Notes under the pieces: generated by a model | What the model was told of the DNA's origin: nothing | Seen by the model: only the letters and a program-made list of their open reading frames with translations | The model's database searches: none | Assembly (NCBI GenBank): GCA_029721515.1 | Contig: CM056550.1 | Span: 12,819,857-12,883,856 of the forward strand | Direction of reading: 5' to 3' | Source: Synanceia verrucosa | Lineage: Eukaryota > Chordata > Actinopteri > Perciformes > Synanceiidae | DNA length: 64,000 nucleotides | Shown: positions 24,936 to 35,711 of the stretch, piece after piece | How positions within the stretch are numbered: position 1 is the first letter of the stretch | How the letters are laid out: every line of letters begins with the position of its first letter | Program-made: the position numbers and the translations under genes

Positions 24936-25084
24936 CTTCTAATCCCCTGTCCAGTAGTGCATTAAGTGCATTAATATCATATTTAAACTAAATAAACTAA
25001 ACTAAATTTCATTACAATCATCATACAAACTCAACTACTTACATGATTTGACACTTCTGCATTTAGCCATCCTTAGGTTTAGCC

Positions 25085-25225
25085 TTTCAGGAGCAGAGGG
25101 CTGCTGTGTTAAGCTCCCAGGGAGCAAATCCAGGGTTCAGTGTCTTACTCAAGGACACAATGACATGTAGACAGTAGGAGCTTGGGATCGAACCTAAGAC
25201 CACTCTACCTTACTGACACTGTTGC
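25085..25225. repeat. fragment of a common teleost repeat
   Basis: gttcagtgtcttactcaagg followed by gacatgtagacagtaggagc and gggatcgaacctaagac is a recurrent order in fish dispersed repeats; 46655-46705 shares gacatgtagact and gggatcgaacct. Confidence 0.5.
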
Positions 25226-25294
25226 CTAGCAAAACAGAGACTGAGGTCTCTAGGGACCACCAGTAAACAATAGCCTGATGTATTTATGTTAATA

Positions 25295-25735
25295 AAATGC
25301 ACCCACATTCAGGAATATCCAGAATATTACCAGTGATATTCTTGCCTGATGCCCTGATGAGTGGGAAGATTCCATCACACCATGGGCCAGCAGCTGAACA
25401 TCCTCACTTCTCAGTACCCAATGACTGTCCCTATAGCATCCGTCCATGTTATTGTGACAGCCATCTAGCCTTGGTGCTCGTAGGTGCTCTTGCTCTTTTA
25501 TAGATGGTGCTCATCCCCACATCCTGCCCACTTTCTTCCCTGTGAAACCACTGCAGGCTCCAGTGTCTGTGTCCAGACCACCAGGACCAGCCTTCACTCA
25601 GTGATCCTTGTCCTCTCATGACCCTGTCTCTGGTTCTCCACTGGTCCTTCCTTGGACCACTGCAGACCATGAACAGACCACCAGAGCTGCAGTTCTGGAG
25701 ATGCTCTGACCCAGTCCTCTAGACAACACTGTTTG
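25295..25735. repeat. dispersed repeat with CCACCAGGACCAGCCTTCAC block
   Basis: The block agaccaccaggaccagcctt at 25577 recurs exactly at 49976. The surrounding CT-rich sequence (ccatgttattgtgacagcca, gatggtgctcatccccacat) resembles a known fish repeat class but I cannot name it. Confidence 0.45.
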
Positions 25736-26035
25736 CTTCTTATCAAGCTCATTCAAATCTTTACACTTGTCCAGTTTTCCTGCTTAAAACACATTGACTT
25801 TGAGGACAAAATGTTCATTTGATGTCTTATATATCCCAGTTGCTTGATCAGTGTGTGGTTCCCTTGAAAAATAACAAAGAATTGTGTGGGAACTTTTTAT
25901 TTTAGGGGACATTCTGATCATCCTGAAAAAAAAACCTGATTTCATTACAGTAAAATTTTATATTTAGGTGAGAAAAATTTCATTTTACAATGAATGCAAT
26001 ATTTAATTCACTGGGTGCCGCCAACATATTCTGTG

Positions 26036-26364
26036 TGTCTGTAGTGACTTGGGTTGGGAATTGGAGGGTCGCTAGTTCGAGTCCAGGTCGGACCATGTGT
26101 GGAGAGTGGACTGGTAGCTGGAGAGATGCCCGTTCCTCCTCCTGAGCACTGCCAAGGTGCCCTTGAGCAAGGCACCAAACCCCCAACTGCTCGGTGCGCC
26201 TGGATAAGGGGCAGCCCCCTCACTCTGACACCTCTCCTCTAAAGCATGTGTTTGTTTCATAACTTGTGTGTGAGGTACAACTGAAAATATACTAACTACT
26301 AACAGAGAGTAAATTGAAATTTCCCTCACTGGGAGACGAATAAAGGAATTCTTCTTCTTCAAAA
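26036..26364 (+). mobile_element. tRNA-headed SINE, second family (copy 2)
   Basis: Head: gggtcgctagttcgagtcca carries a good B box (AGTTCGAGTCC). Body: ggactggtagctggagagat and gagcaaggcaccaaaccccc. Tail: gagacgaataaaggaattct followed by a cttcttcttc run. The order head, body and simple tail fits a retroposed SINE. Confidence 0.65.
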
Positions 26365-26601
26365 CTGGTGTTTGTGGTGAAAGTGTCCTCTACTCTACCT
26401 CTGATAAAACAAGAATGGAACAAGGTAAAAACAAACATTTTTCATGATGAAATAGAGAGTCTCTTCTTTCATTTGAGCTATTCAGTGTTTTCAGAGTCAT
26501 AGTACAAAATATTCTGTGGGTCTAGAAATATGACTCAAAATGGCCAAAAACGCTGGAACAAGGTACTTTTGGTTTAATAAAACAGCTGGCACTCAGTGAG
26601 C
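26365..26601 (-). mobile_element. TTAA MITE family A, copy 4 (truncated)
   Basis: From tggtgaaagtgtcctctact through gagctattcagtgttttcag to ctggcactcagtgag. It abuts the SINE tail at 26364, so one of the two interrupted the other. Confidence 0.75.
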
Positions 26602-27917
26602 TTCTGTCTTTGCCATGTTTCTCTCTCTCCCTCTCTTTCTCTCTCTGCCTCTCTCTCTCATTTAGTCCTCCACCTTGCTTTTCTGTCGGCTTCTCCCCTC
26701 CCGTTGGGCGCCTGTATTTCCAGAGTGTGTACATGTCACAAGAGAATGGTGAATCATGAATAAGAGGGCAGGGATTGCTTGAGTGTAAAAGGGTTGTGAA
26801 CTGCACAAAATCCATTTTAACAAAGATGTTAACACATGATTACTTCTATATTTATGGAGGCGTCATTTTCTATAACAATGGTTCATGTTTCATTCTAACA
26901 CAAGAAGGTTAATATTCATAAAGCACCACATAGCCTGGTTACTAACATGTGTATCATGCTCTCAGTTGGATATTTGCAACATTGGAGTGATGGGATTTTC
27001 CTGGATTTAACTACAATTCTGGGGTAACGAGTAATTCCAGTTTATACCTTATTTAGTTATCAATATGCTACTATACATGTCAGAGGCAATTTATATATGT
27101 TTTTGAGTTAAGTTATCATAAGATTACTACCAATAATAGTATATTTAAGAAGTATAGTTATTCACAATATCCTTTTTCTGATGGGAGTATGATGAACCAT
27201 ATATCGTCACTTGAACTGCTAGAAACATGTATCAACATAAGGCACGGCATCACTGCACTAAAAAAAATCATAAAGTCTTTTCATCTTTTAGCTTTTTAGA
27301 GATTGTGTGATCATTTAACTGTTTTTACTCCTCCGAAGGATTCGTTAAGAAAGATAAATGATTTAAAGTTGTATGTGCCATCTGCACACCTGTATGTGTG
27401 TGCGTGTGTGTGAATTCATCGATCAGTGGGTGTGTTCTTCGGATCAGATCATTAAGAATCGGGACAAATGAAAGTGCTCCTCCACTCAGCCTAATGAGTG
27501 GGATGAAAGCTACCCTTAATTGTTGTCCACAATGGCTGCATTATTTCATTAGAACTAATTACCCTGTCAACCATGCCAGCGGTAAGACAGGCCGACACAT
27601 ACACACACACACACAAATACACCCCAGTTAGCACAATAGTCTTGATCAATGAGCTGATGAACAAGAAACAGGGAGGTGATATAGTGGTGGTGAATGTGTT
27701 CACTGGTTCTTGTTTTCTACAGTGATCACATTAAAGTCACTGTCTATAAAAACAGAGAACATACAGGAGGAAGTTCTACTTACAGCATTTTTTGTTTAAA
27801 ACTTGTGAGTACTGTGCTTCTTTTTCACTGCATGTTCTACTTGGAATGGATTTATTTTTGGTGACCAGGGGCCTCATTATAGCTACAACTGCTCGTCCCT
27901 TAAGTTTCAAAGATATT
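26602..27917. other. intron 2, no recognised feature
   Basis: A CT-rich run at 26617-26660 and short GT (27390-27411) and CA (27598-27616) runs. Otherwise unique sequence without exon signals. Confidence 0.4.
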
Positions 27918-28332
27918 AACTCATTGAGTGCCAGCCGTTTTAAAAAACTAAAAGTGCCTTGTTCCAGCGTTTTTGTCCATTTTGAGTCATATTTCTAGAT
28001 CCACAGAATATTTTGTACTATGTCTCTGAAAACACTGAATAGCTCAAATGAAAGAAGAGACCCTCTATTTCATCATGAAAAAATGTTTGTTTTTATCTTG
28101 TTCCATTCTTGTTTTATCAGAGGTAGAGTAGAGGACACTTTCACCAAAATCACCACTTTTTGTCCAGATTCTGTTTGTTTTGCTCTCTAATCGTCTCCAC
28201 TTCCTGTTTTGATCTCTGTGGTGTATACCGTCTCTTTATGCTCTGACTACATCTCCCAGAAGCCTCAACATTACTCACAGGCTGTGTGAGAGCACCCTCT
28301 AGTGTCTGCTGCTGAAAAACATCAATGGCACT
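27918..28332 (+). mobile_element. TTAA MITE family A, copy 5
   Basis: Left end aactcattgagtgccagccg with TTAA at 27916-27919; runs through the family interior to aaaacatcaatggcac. The terminal caaagagttaa is missing, so the right end is cut. Confidence 0.8.
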
Positions 28333-28618
28333 ATTATGAAATAATTAATGGTTGTCACTTCAGAAAAAGTTTTACCAAATAAATGTTATTATGCAAGCTC
28401 TTTTATTAAAATTACATTTTCAATGCTAAAATAGAATTTTCAAATTTACGGTTTTACAAAAAAGCTGAAAAAAATATCAAAGCACATGATCATTATTATT
28501 ATTTCCTGTCATTCCTGAACATTTCTCAGAGAAGTCCTGTGTTCTGGCTCAAATTTCAGTATAAAAAGGTGAATTCAGTTTGAAATTCATCAGTATTGCT
28601 CAGGATTATTATAAAGTG

Positions 28619-28655
28619 TTAACATTTAAGGCTGTCCCACAGCCTTAAATGTTAA
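28619..28655. repeat. perfect 17-bp hairpin
   Basis: TTAACATTTAAGGCTGT is followed after a 3-base CCC loop by its exact reverse complement. Confidence 0.9.
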
Positions 28656-28828
28656 TGTTTAGGAGCCACACTGTCCATTTACTATCAGCTGATGAACTGT
28701 ACTGCTTCTTACCTCTGTGCTCTCTCGAGATCTCCCCTTAAATTTCTCAAATGAGTCTTTTTGGGTCAACATTTGTGGGTTGAGTAACAAACACGATGAC
28801 CACATCGAGGTTATGGATGACCCATATA

Positions 28829-28879
28829 CAGTCATGGAAAAAATTATTAGACCGCCCTTGTTTTCTTCAATTTCTTGTT
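28829..28879 (+). repeat. Tc1 left terminal inverted repeat
   Basis: Starts cagtcatggaaaaaattatt. It pairs with 30361-30411 over 51 bases with two mismatches. Confidence 0.95.
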
Positions 28880-29109
28880 CATTCTAATATCTGGTACCAC
28901 TAAACGTATAATACAATGAACACAACAAAAAATGCAGCTGGTCACATAATACTTTATGTCCTATTTGACATTCTTAAGCTTAATTGATTCCCAGGGTATA
29001 TAAGAGGCCATTTCATGTCACAAGCAGCACTGCACATGCAAAGGCCTAGAGTGGTTTCCTGCTTACATTCAAGCCGTAGCACAACTCAGAAGTTGTCAGC
29101 TCTCACATA

Positions 29110-30140
29110 ATGCCTAAAACAAAAGAATTATGTGAAGCAACAAAGGCAGCCATCTTGGCACTGCTGGAAATTGGCATGAGTGAGAGACAGGTAGCGAAAA
29201 AACTGAAGATCTCCAAGACAGCCGTTCATTACAACAAAAAAAAAAACAAGCTGAACATGGCACTACCAAATTGCTACCTGGCCGTGGCAGGAAACGTCTT
29301 TCTACCCCACGTGATGACCGTGCACTCATCCATTCCTGTGTCAGGAATCGTCGTCAGACCTCCAGGGACCTTAAAAATGAGTGGGCACTGTCGAGAAATG
29401 TGACTTGCTCGGCAAGGACAGTTCGAAACCGACTTGTTGAAGCTGGTTTGAAGTCACACAGAGCACGCAAGAAGCCCTTCATCAATGAAAGGCAGAGGAA
29501 GGCCCGGTTACTCTTTGCTCGAGACCACAAGGATTGGACTGTTGATGATTGGGCTAAGGTTCTCTTCAGTGATGAATCCAATTTTGAATTGATGCCCACT
29601 CCAGCCAACTTACTGGTTAGGAGGAAGCCTGGAGAAGCTTACAACCCAGACTGTCTTGCCCCTACAGTAAAACATGGGGGTGGATCAGTCATGATCTGGG
29701 GCTGTTTCTGTCTGAGTGGAACAGGGTAAATGCAATTGTGTGAAGGCCGAATGAACCAGGTCAAGTACAGGACTACCCTTGAAAACAGTCTTCTTCCATC
29801 AGCTGGAAAACTCTTTCCTGCCTCGAATGACTGGATTTTCCAACAAGACAATGCCCCTTGCCACACGGCAAGGTCAGTTAAAGCCTGGATGGAGAACCAC
29901 AACATTCGCACCATGCCTTGGCCTGCTCAATCACCAGATCTTAATCCAATTGAAAACCTGTGGAAAATCATCAAACTCAAAATGGAGAACCACAAGCCCA
30001 AAAACAAAGAAAATTTGTTTGAATTTGTCCAACAGGAATGGGCTGCTGTGACAGCAGAACAATGTCAGAAGCTGGTGGAGAGCATGCCAAGATGCATGGC
30101 TGCAGTCATCAAAAACAATGGTTATGCAATCAAGTATTAA
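29110..30140 (+). pseudogene. Tc1 transposase, broken by one frameshift and one stop
   Basis: Tc1 transposases cut and paste the element at TA sites. The N-terminal helix-turn-helix is seen in ERQVAKKLKISKTAVHYN (from 29110). The frame breaks in an 11-A run at 29236-29246 and resumes with PGRGRKRLSTPRDDRA, the second DNA-binding part with its GRPR-like hook. A TAA at 29727-29729 interrupts after GCFCLSGTG. The catalytic triad is visible: Asp in FSDESNF, Asp in FQQDNAPCH and Glu in NPIENLW, the last two separated by 34 residues (DD34E). The frame ends with NNGYAIKY and a stop at 30138-30140. Not functional as it stands. Confidence 0.95.
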
Positions 30141-30360
30141 CTCTTGTGTGTATCGTGTTTAAAGCAAACAGAAAAGAAAACATGGAATGCTTAAAAGTAG
30201 TGTTTTTGGCGGTACAATGCCATAGCTATTGATGTAAGAATTTAAGTAATTTTGGTTATTAAACTCTAAAAAGGTAATTAAACTCTCATGAGCTATTTTT
30301 GTTGTTATCATTATAATTGTCCAAACAAATGTACCTTTAGTTGAGCCAGGCATTAAAATT

Positions 30361-30411
30361 AACAAGAAATTGAAGAAAACAAGGGTGGTCTAATAATTTT
30401 TTCAATGACTG
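30361..30411 (-). repeat. Tc1 right terminal inverted repeat
   Basis: Ends aattttttcaatgactg, the complement of the left terminus. Confidence 0.95.
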
Positions 30412-30924
30412 TATGTTGTACAGGTCTATTTCCTGTATCTCTTCTGTACATTCAAGCACACGACGAGGCTCAAAAGGGGACTCCCAGTAGCTGCTGGAGC
30501 GACACACTCACCACCAACGTCAATGTGCTAGAAGGCATGATTACCAGCACTAAGTCTAACTTTACAGTAATTAGCCAATTAAAATGACACATGGAGCAAA
30601 TCAAGACCATTAAAAGCCAGATCAGAATAGAAACTATAGGCACCAAATGCATGGTCAGACTTGCCAAGAGAGGGCTTGGCAGGTAATTACTATGATGGCC
30701 TGCATCATAAGCAGATAAACAAATGTATGGCTCATCATCATCTTTTATGGACTACCCCTTCGCTCCCACCACCCCCCAGATACAAGCCATTTCCTGTTTT
30801 CAACTGAGAGGGCCACTAGACACACTCCAACTGGGCTCTTTTTTAGAGTGAGAGGAAAAACAAGATACTCAACAGTGCACACTGAGGCGCTGTGCTGCCA
30901 TGACGTTCAGTAACACTGCACAAA
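30412..30924. other. intron 2, unique block with homeodomain-type words
   Basis: 30510-30740 contains catgattaccagcactaagt, acagtaattagccaattaaa and gcaggtaattactatgatgg. The density of TAATTA-type words resembles a conserved enhancer, but there is no direct proof. Confidence 0.3.
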
Positions 30925-31185
30925 CACACACTCACACTTTTACTCAGGTTAAGACTTTACATTGACTTACATTAATTTCCTAGACATTCATAATCCTAAC
31001 CCTAACCAAAATCTAAATTAACACAAACATCAAATATTTTCCATCTTCACCCTAAAATGTAACAGTCCACATTATGGGTACGTGCATTTTGTCCCCAGAA
31101 GGAAAATTGGACCCCACAATGTCAGTGTGTAATTTATGTCCCCATAACGTCAGTAATACACACACACACACACACACACACACTA
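30925..31185 (+). repeat. teleost dispersed repeat ending in (CA)n, copy 1
   Basis: Order: actttacattgacttacatt, a ctaaccctaacc piece, ttcaccctaaaatgtaacag, ttatgtccccataacgtcag, then a CA run at 31158-31183. The same order occurs at 48255-48900. Confidence 0.6.
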
Positions 31186-31403
31186 TTAAACAACATGGCA
31201 AACACAGCATCAAAGACCATTAAATGGATATTTTTTTCATTGTTGGGTGAAGAGGAGTTTGTTAATTCAGAGCATTGACTGCGTGACCTTTTTAGTGTTT
31301 GTTTTATTATAGATTGTGTTTAGGTTGCCATGTTCTAACTATACCCCCCCTTCCCTTTTTCTCTTCATCCCCTGCCCTCCTCCTCTCCCCCTTTTTTCTA
31401 CAG

Positions 31404-31457
31404 CAATTTGGCAAGATTTTAGACGTGGAGATTATTTTTAACGAGCGAGGCTCCAAG
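31404..31457 (+). CDS. rbfox3: rbfox3 exon, RRM middle (residues 123-140)
   Basis: This 54-nt exon encodes QFGKILDVEIIFNERGSK, helix 1 to strand 2 of the RRM, identical to the family sequence as I recall it. The acceptor follows a strong polypyrimidine tract ending in ttttttctacag, and the donor is GTAAGC. Both ends are phase 0. The preceding intron is 15.3 kb. Confidence 0.96.
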
Positions 31458-31974
31458 GTAAGCGCAGTGTCACCACAAAGCCATGCACTCTGTCACATAC
31501 ACAGGATTTTTGTCCCTTGGCCTCCTTTTTCTCCAGCAATTGTACATTCCTCTCACTGCCTTCACAGCTCTCTTTCCTTCAGTCTAACAGTAATTACGAA
31601 GTCAGATCAGTGACACTTGCCTGCAGGCAGCTTTTACACCATAGCAGCCCGGCATGGATTGGGACATGCAATGCATCTCCTCTTACCTTCATGCCGGCAG
31701 TCGGATTCATTCAGTGTGTGAGCACATGACTAGATTACCTGTTCAGCTTCTCAACCTGCAGTGCCAAGAAGTAGGAATAAATTACATGTAACATTCTCTT
31801 TCAGGACTGTTCTAAAACACATTAAACACTAAATTCATAAAAGAGAAAAATAAACAAAACAAACAAATATATATTCTATTTTATTTTGCACGTATGTATC
31901 AGTGTTAGGGGAAGTTACTGAAAAAAAATTAAAAATATTATTCATTGCTGAAAGAAATACACTGCATCACATGA
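31458..31974. other. intron 3 start, no recognised feature
   Basis: Unique sequence between the exon ending at 31457 and the 51-bp array. AT-rich toward the array. Confidence 0.45.
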
Positions 31975-32695
31975 ACAGACACCAGATAATTCCAAAGTAA
32001 AGCTCCTTATCGTTATGAAAGGAGAACAGACACCAGAAAATTTCAAAATGAAGCTCCTTATTGTTATGAAAGGTCAGACACCAGGAAATTTCAAAATAAA
32101 GCTCCTTATTGTTATGAAAGGAGGACAGACAGCAGATCATTTCAAAGTAAAGCTCCTTGTTGTAATAAAAGGAGAACAGACACCAGATAATTTCAAAGTA
32201 AAGCTCCTTATTGTAATAAAAAGAGGACAGACAACAGATCATTTCAAAGTAAAGCTCCTTATTGTAATAAAAGGAGGACAGACAGCAGATCATTTCAAAG
32301 TAAAGCTCCTTATTGTAAGAAAAGGAGGATAGACACCAGAAAATTTCAAAATAAAGCTCCTTATCGTTATGAAAGGAGGACAGACACCAGAAAATTTCAA
32401 ACTAAAGCTTCTTATTGTAATAAAAGGAGGACAGACACCAGATTATATCAAAGTAAAATTTCTTGCTGTAATAGAAGGAGAACAGACACCAGATAATTCC
32501 AAAGTAAAGCTCCTTATTTTTATGAAAGGAGGACAGACCAGAAAATTTCAAAATAAAGCTCCTTATTGTTATGAAAGGAGGACAGACACCAGAAAATTCC
32601 AAAATAAAGCTCCTTATTGTTGTGAAAGGAGGACAAACACCAGAAAATTTCAAAATAATGCTCCTTATTGTTATGAAAGGAGGACAGACACCAAA
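31975..32695 (+). repeat. tandem array of a 51-bp unit (about 14 copies)
   Basis: The word cagac (or a one-base variant) recurs at 31976, 32027, 32075, 32126, 32177, 32228, 32279, 32330, 32381, 32432, 32483, 32534, 32583, 32634 and 32685; twelve of the fourteen intervals are exactly 51 bases. The unit holds aaatttcaaaataaagctcc and ttattgttatgaaaggagg; two variants alternate (aaaattt/gttatg and taattt/gtaata). Because 51 is a multiple of three, open frames run through it on both strands with a 17-residue period, for example MKGGQTPENFKLKLLIV. No known protein repeat matches, and I regard it as a minisatellite. Confidence 0.95.
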
Positions 32696-32837
32696 ATTTT
32701 GATACAGTTTTACAAAAATCTGTGCATTTTAACTATATTTCCCATATTCATGAAAAGAACAATGTGACAGCTACTTGGTAGATGAAGCAATGAATGGATA
32801 AATCCAGAGTTTTCTTCAGAAAGAAAAGTGACCTATG

Positions 32838-33145
32838 TGGTTCATGTGATAGAAAGTTCTGGAACATTAGCCTGTTAGCTATTCCTAGCTTTGTCCAGAG
32901 TTTATAACCAACAGTCCCACCTTACCTTTAAAAGAACTGGGTGACAAACTGTCGACCCTTCACTTCTTTCTCCTGTCTGAACTTTTTTCTTTTCTTTTTT
33001 AATTTCCTGACTTTTGAGGCATCCTGCCGTCTCCTCCTCCACTCTGTCTGTGAAAAGTTAGCTCTCTGCAGGCTGTCTGATGGAGCAGCTGGACTGAACC
33101 ATTTTACTAAAGATAGAGGGGGGTGTTGAGAAATGTTTCTTCTGC
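32838..33145 (-). repeat. two-module dispersed repeat, copy 2 (rearranged)
   Basis: Module C (32838-32906, gtggttcatgtgatagaaag) is in the same direction as at 21556, while module A (32915-33145) is reverse-complemented relative to 21336-21550, for example gaggcatcctgccgtctcct and ggagcagctggactgaacca. The strand given refers to module A. Confidence 0.65.
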
Positions 33146-34109
33146 TTCTTTTTCATTTTGTCAGTATTATGATTATATTAGGGGCCTCTCTGAATGTGAC
33201 TCTAGAATCCTTCCCCTTATGCTCCCCTTTTTGTGCACTCCTGATGCCCCCCGAGAGACCAGGGGAACCTAAGCAGGTGCTTAGTTCACTTATACCTCTC
33301 AATTTCACTTCATATGATTTGTTTTGACCTCAATTTTTGTCTGTGATGTAGTCGGTGAGGTAACAGATGTAGAACACAGACAATGTTGTGTATTTTACAA
33401 GATAGCAGTCACCTCCCTTCGTCTTTTAGGAAACTGTTTCTTTCGGTACGGGTGTACACCTTTAGTTTTTTCTATACATACTGCTTTGTATGCATCCCTT
33501 TTCCTAATAATTTAGACATGATAAAGACAGTAGAGTCTGCATTAGGGCAAAGAGCAGTGAGTGAAACTTCAAAATGTCAGAAGGATTCATTGCTGTCCCA
33601 CGTCACACTTTTAAATATATTTTTTTATTTGCCTCCCCTCTCAAGAGCAGGCCTGTGTGATATTTATGCCCAGAGGAAGGCAGTGAATCCTCTTCGTGCA
33701 AAAGATTGTGTAGCTGGGTGATGTTTGTTCATATTATCTGGAGAAGCAATTACAGGGCAACAACTTGCACAGGATACAGAGGGAAAAAGGACTGGCTGTT
33801 TGTCCAACAGGTGTGTCTGCAGGGAAAGTTCATTCTCTGCCTCAGCAGTGACAAATCAGGCCAGTCAAAGGGGAGGGCGTGACTATGAGAGATCATTAAG
33901 AGCAGGTTAGACAGACAATGAAATTGATAAAGCTTTACACTAGAACACTGGTAACGTTCTTCAAAGTGCTTAAGGGGTCCCCAGGGGTTTTGGAGCAAGG
34001 GCCCATCAGAATCAATCTCAGTCAGACAACGTAGACTGATGGCTGGGTGAAGCTTATCGATGTCAACCATCCAACACGTTTTTATGCCCAACTTGATCAG
34101 GTGTCCTAC
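33146..34109. other. intron 3, no recognised feature
   Basis: Unique sequence. Overlapping frames near 33.3-34.1 kb (up to 113 codons) are without recognisable domains or codon logic. Confidence 0.4.
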
Positions 34110-34741
34110 TAGGGGTGTGACGATACACTCAGCTCATGTTTTCACATTACTTTTAAGAAAACCAAAATTAAAAAAATATATGACTGGGCACTGAGTCATT
34201 CACCTCTATCTTTTATTAAACAGAGTTTATTTAACTCTACCTCTTCAGTAATGACATAAAATCATTTTTTGTCAAAGTCAGAATTGTGGTATCAGCAGCA
34301 TGAGGTGAGATGTGTCCTTTCTGGTTCTGGTGTTGCATTTTGTAGACGGTCCCTGGGCTGTCTCTGCAATGGCTGGAGCTCATGAGGAGCAATGTTTTCC
34401 ATGGAGCACGAAGGACATATCATTTCAGTAAAATATGGTTGTAGCTCATCATATGCCCCACCAACACTGCAGAAATGCATTGTTTGCATCTTTAGATCCT
34501 ATTTGAAGTACTGATCCAGGACGTTGGAATCTGCCAACGTCTTTCTAACTTTACCGAATTGCTGCAGTTGCTTCTTTCCTTCTCCTTCGTCTTGTCAGAA
34601 ACTAGGCAAACTAGATGTAGCGAAGGCTTATTACTGCCACCCACAGGTCACTAATAGAAGCTTGGAAAGCTCAAAGTCTGATAGGTTTCTTTAATTAATC
34701 TTGCGAGATCTCCTGGCACGAGATCTCGTCACACCCCTACG
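34110..34741. mobile_element. hAT-like non-autonomous element with GGGGTGTGACGA termini
   Basis: Left end ctaggggtgtgacgatacac and right end gagatctcgtcacaccccta are inverted. A clear 8-bp duplication was not found next to the ends. The interior is non-coding. Confidence 0.6.
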
Positions 34742-34904
34742 CCGCACAATTCAAACTATGATGCTTTAGTTGTTTACTTGATGATAATATTGTGATTTGG
34801 GTCCAATACTGTCAGGTTTGGATGGTTTCATAGGCCTTCTCCTTCTTAACAACCTTTTTTACTGTGGCTCAGTGGTAGAGCAGGTCAGAAACATTGGGCA
34901 TTTT

Positions 34905-35305
34905 TTTCCATTTGAATGTTTTAAGGGAAAATGTGTAAATAAAGTTGGAAAAATATGATTTAAAATATTATCATTTCAGGCTCTAAGGGTATGCTAACTT
35001 TCTACGGGCACTGTAACATAAAACCTCTCACACAGGCAGTGATTAATGACAGCAGAGATGATTTATCAGCTCTCACTCTGCATGCAAGTGTTCTAGTTTT
35101 TGTTTTTGTTTTTTTCCTGAAATGTATCTTTTTTTCACTTGAATGTTTTAAGGCAAAAGATGTAAAGAAAGCTGGAAAGATATGGATTTTAAGGAATCAT
35201 TTCAGGCTGCAAGACAAAAAAGGTGATGATTTGAAAAGGATATGATGACTTCTGCAGGCGCTATAAAATAAAGCCCTTCACACAGGCAGTAATCAATGAG
35301 CTCAT
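34905..35305 (+). repeat. local tandem duplication (about 150-bp units)
   Basis: 34908-35055 and 35137-35305 share in order: tgaatgttttaagg, a gtaaa-aaag-tggaaa block, atcatttcaggct, a ctataaaataaa-like segment and cacacaggcagtratyaatga. The two copies have diverged by small indels. Neither looks like a transposon. They lie about 640-1040 bases upstream of the 93-nt exon. Confidence 0.6.
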
Positions 35306-35540
35306 TGACACAGATAGATGAGGCTTTGCAGTTTAGGGTTTGGAGGCATGTTTTACAGCATATGGGCTGTTTGAGCGAGGTGCATCTCCAGGCCCAGACA
35401 GGGTCTCATGAGCGAGCTGCGTCCTGGGGCTCAGACAGTCACAGCTGACTGATGCCGTGGAGATTGTAATTGTGTGGCACTTATCTGCTCTCCCACAGGG
35501 CCTCCGCACACCAGCACCAGCAGAGCAACACGATCCTACA

Positions 35541-35543
<3 letters not shown>

Positions 35544-35579
<36 letters not shown>

Positions 35580-35711
35580 TCCCAAACTCCATTGTGTGTG
35601 TGTGTGTGTGTGTGTATGGAGGCTCTCATTCCATCTGCTAATCCATGGGTGGTCCAGTTGCTTTTGTAAATGCATGTGCAGAGAACAGAAACACACACAC
35701 ACACACACACA
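35544..35711. repeat. (CA)n / (TG)n / (CA)n triplet of microsatellites
   Basis: (CA) at 35544-35574, (TG) at 35593-35615 and (CA) at 35690-35711. The first two are complementary with an 18-base spacer, so RNA from this strand could fold into a stem about 330 bases before the 93-nt exon. Confidence 0.85.

Larger units (their letters stand above)
28829..30411 (+). mobile_element. Tc1/mariner transposon, near-complete (1583 bp)
   Basis: Flanked by TA at 28827-28828 and 30412-30413, the canonical target duplication. Terminal inverted repeats of 51 bp (28829-28879 and 30361-30411) differ at only two positions. The interior encodes a Tc1-type transposase with a frameshift and a stop. Size and structure match autonomous teleost Tc1 elements of about 1.6 kb. 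It lies in the 15-kb intron, in the same direction as rbfox3. Confidence 0.97.

Noticed and set aside
31975..32695. CRISPR-like array of direct repeats
   Set aside because: Units are contiguous 51-bp repeats with no unique spacers, in a vertebrate intron.
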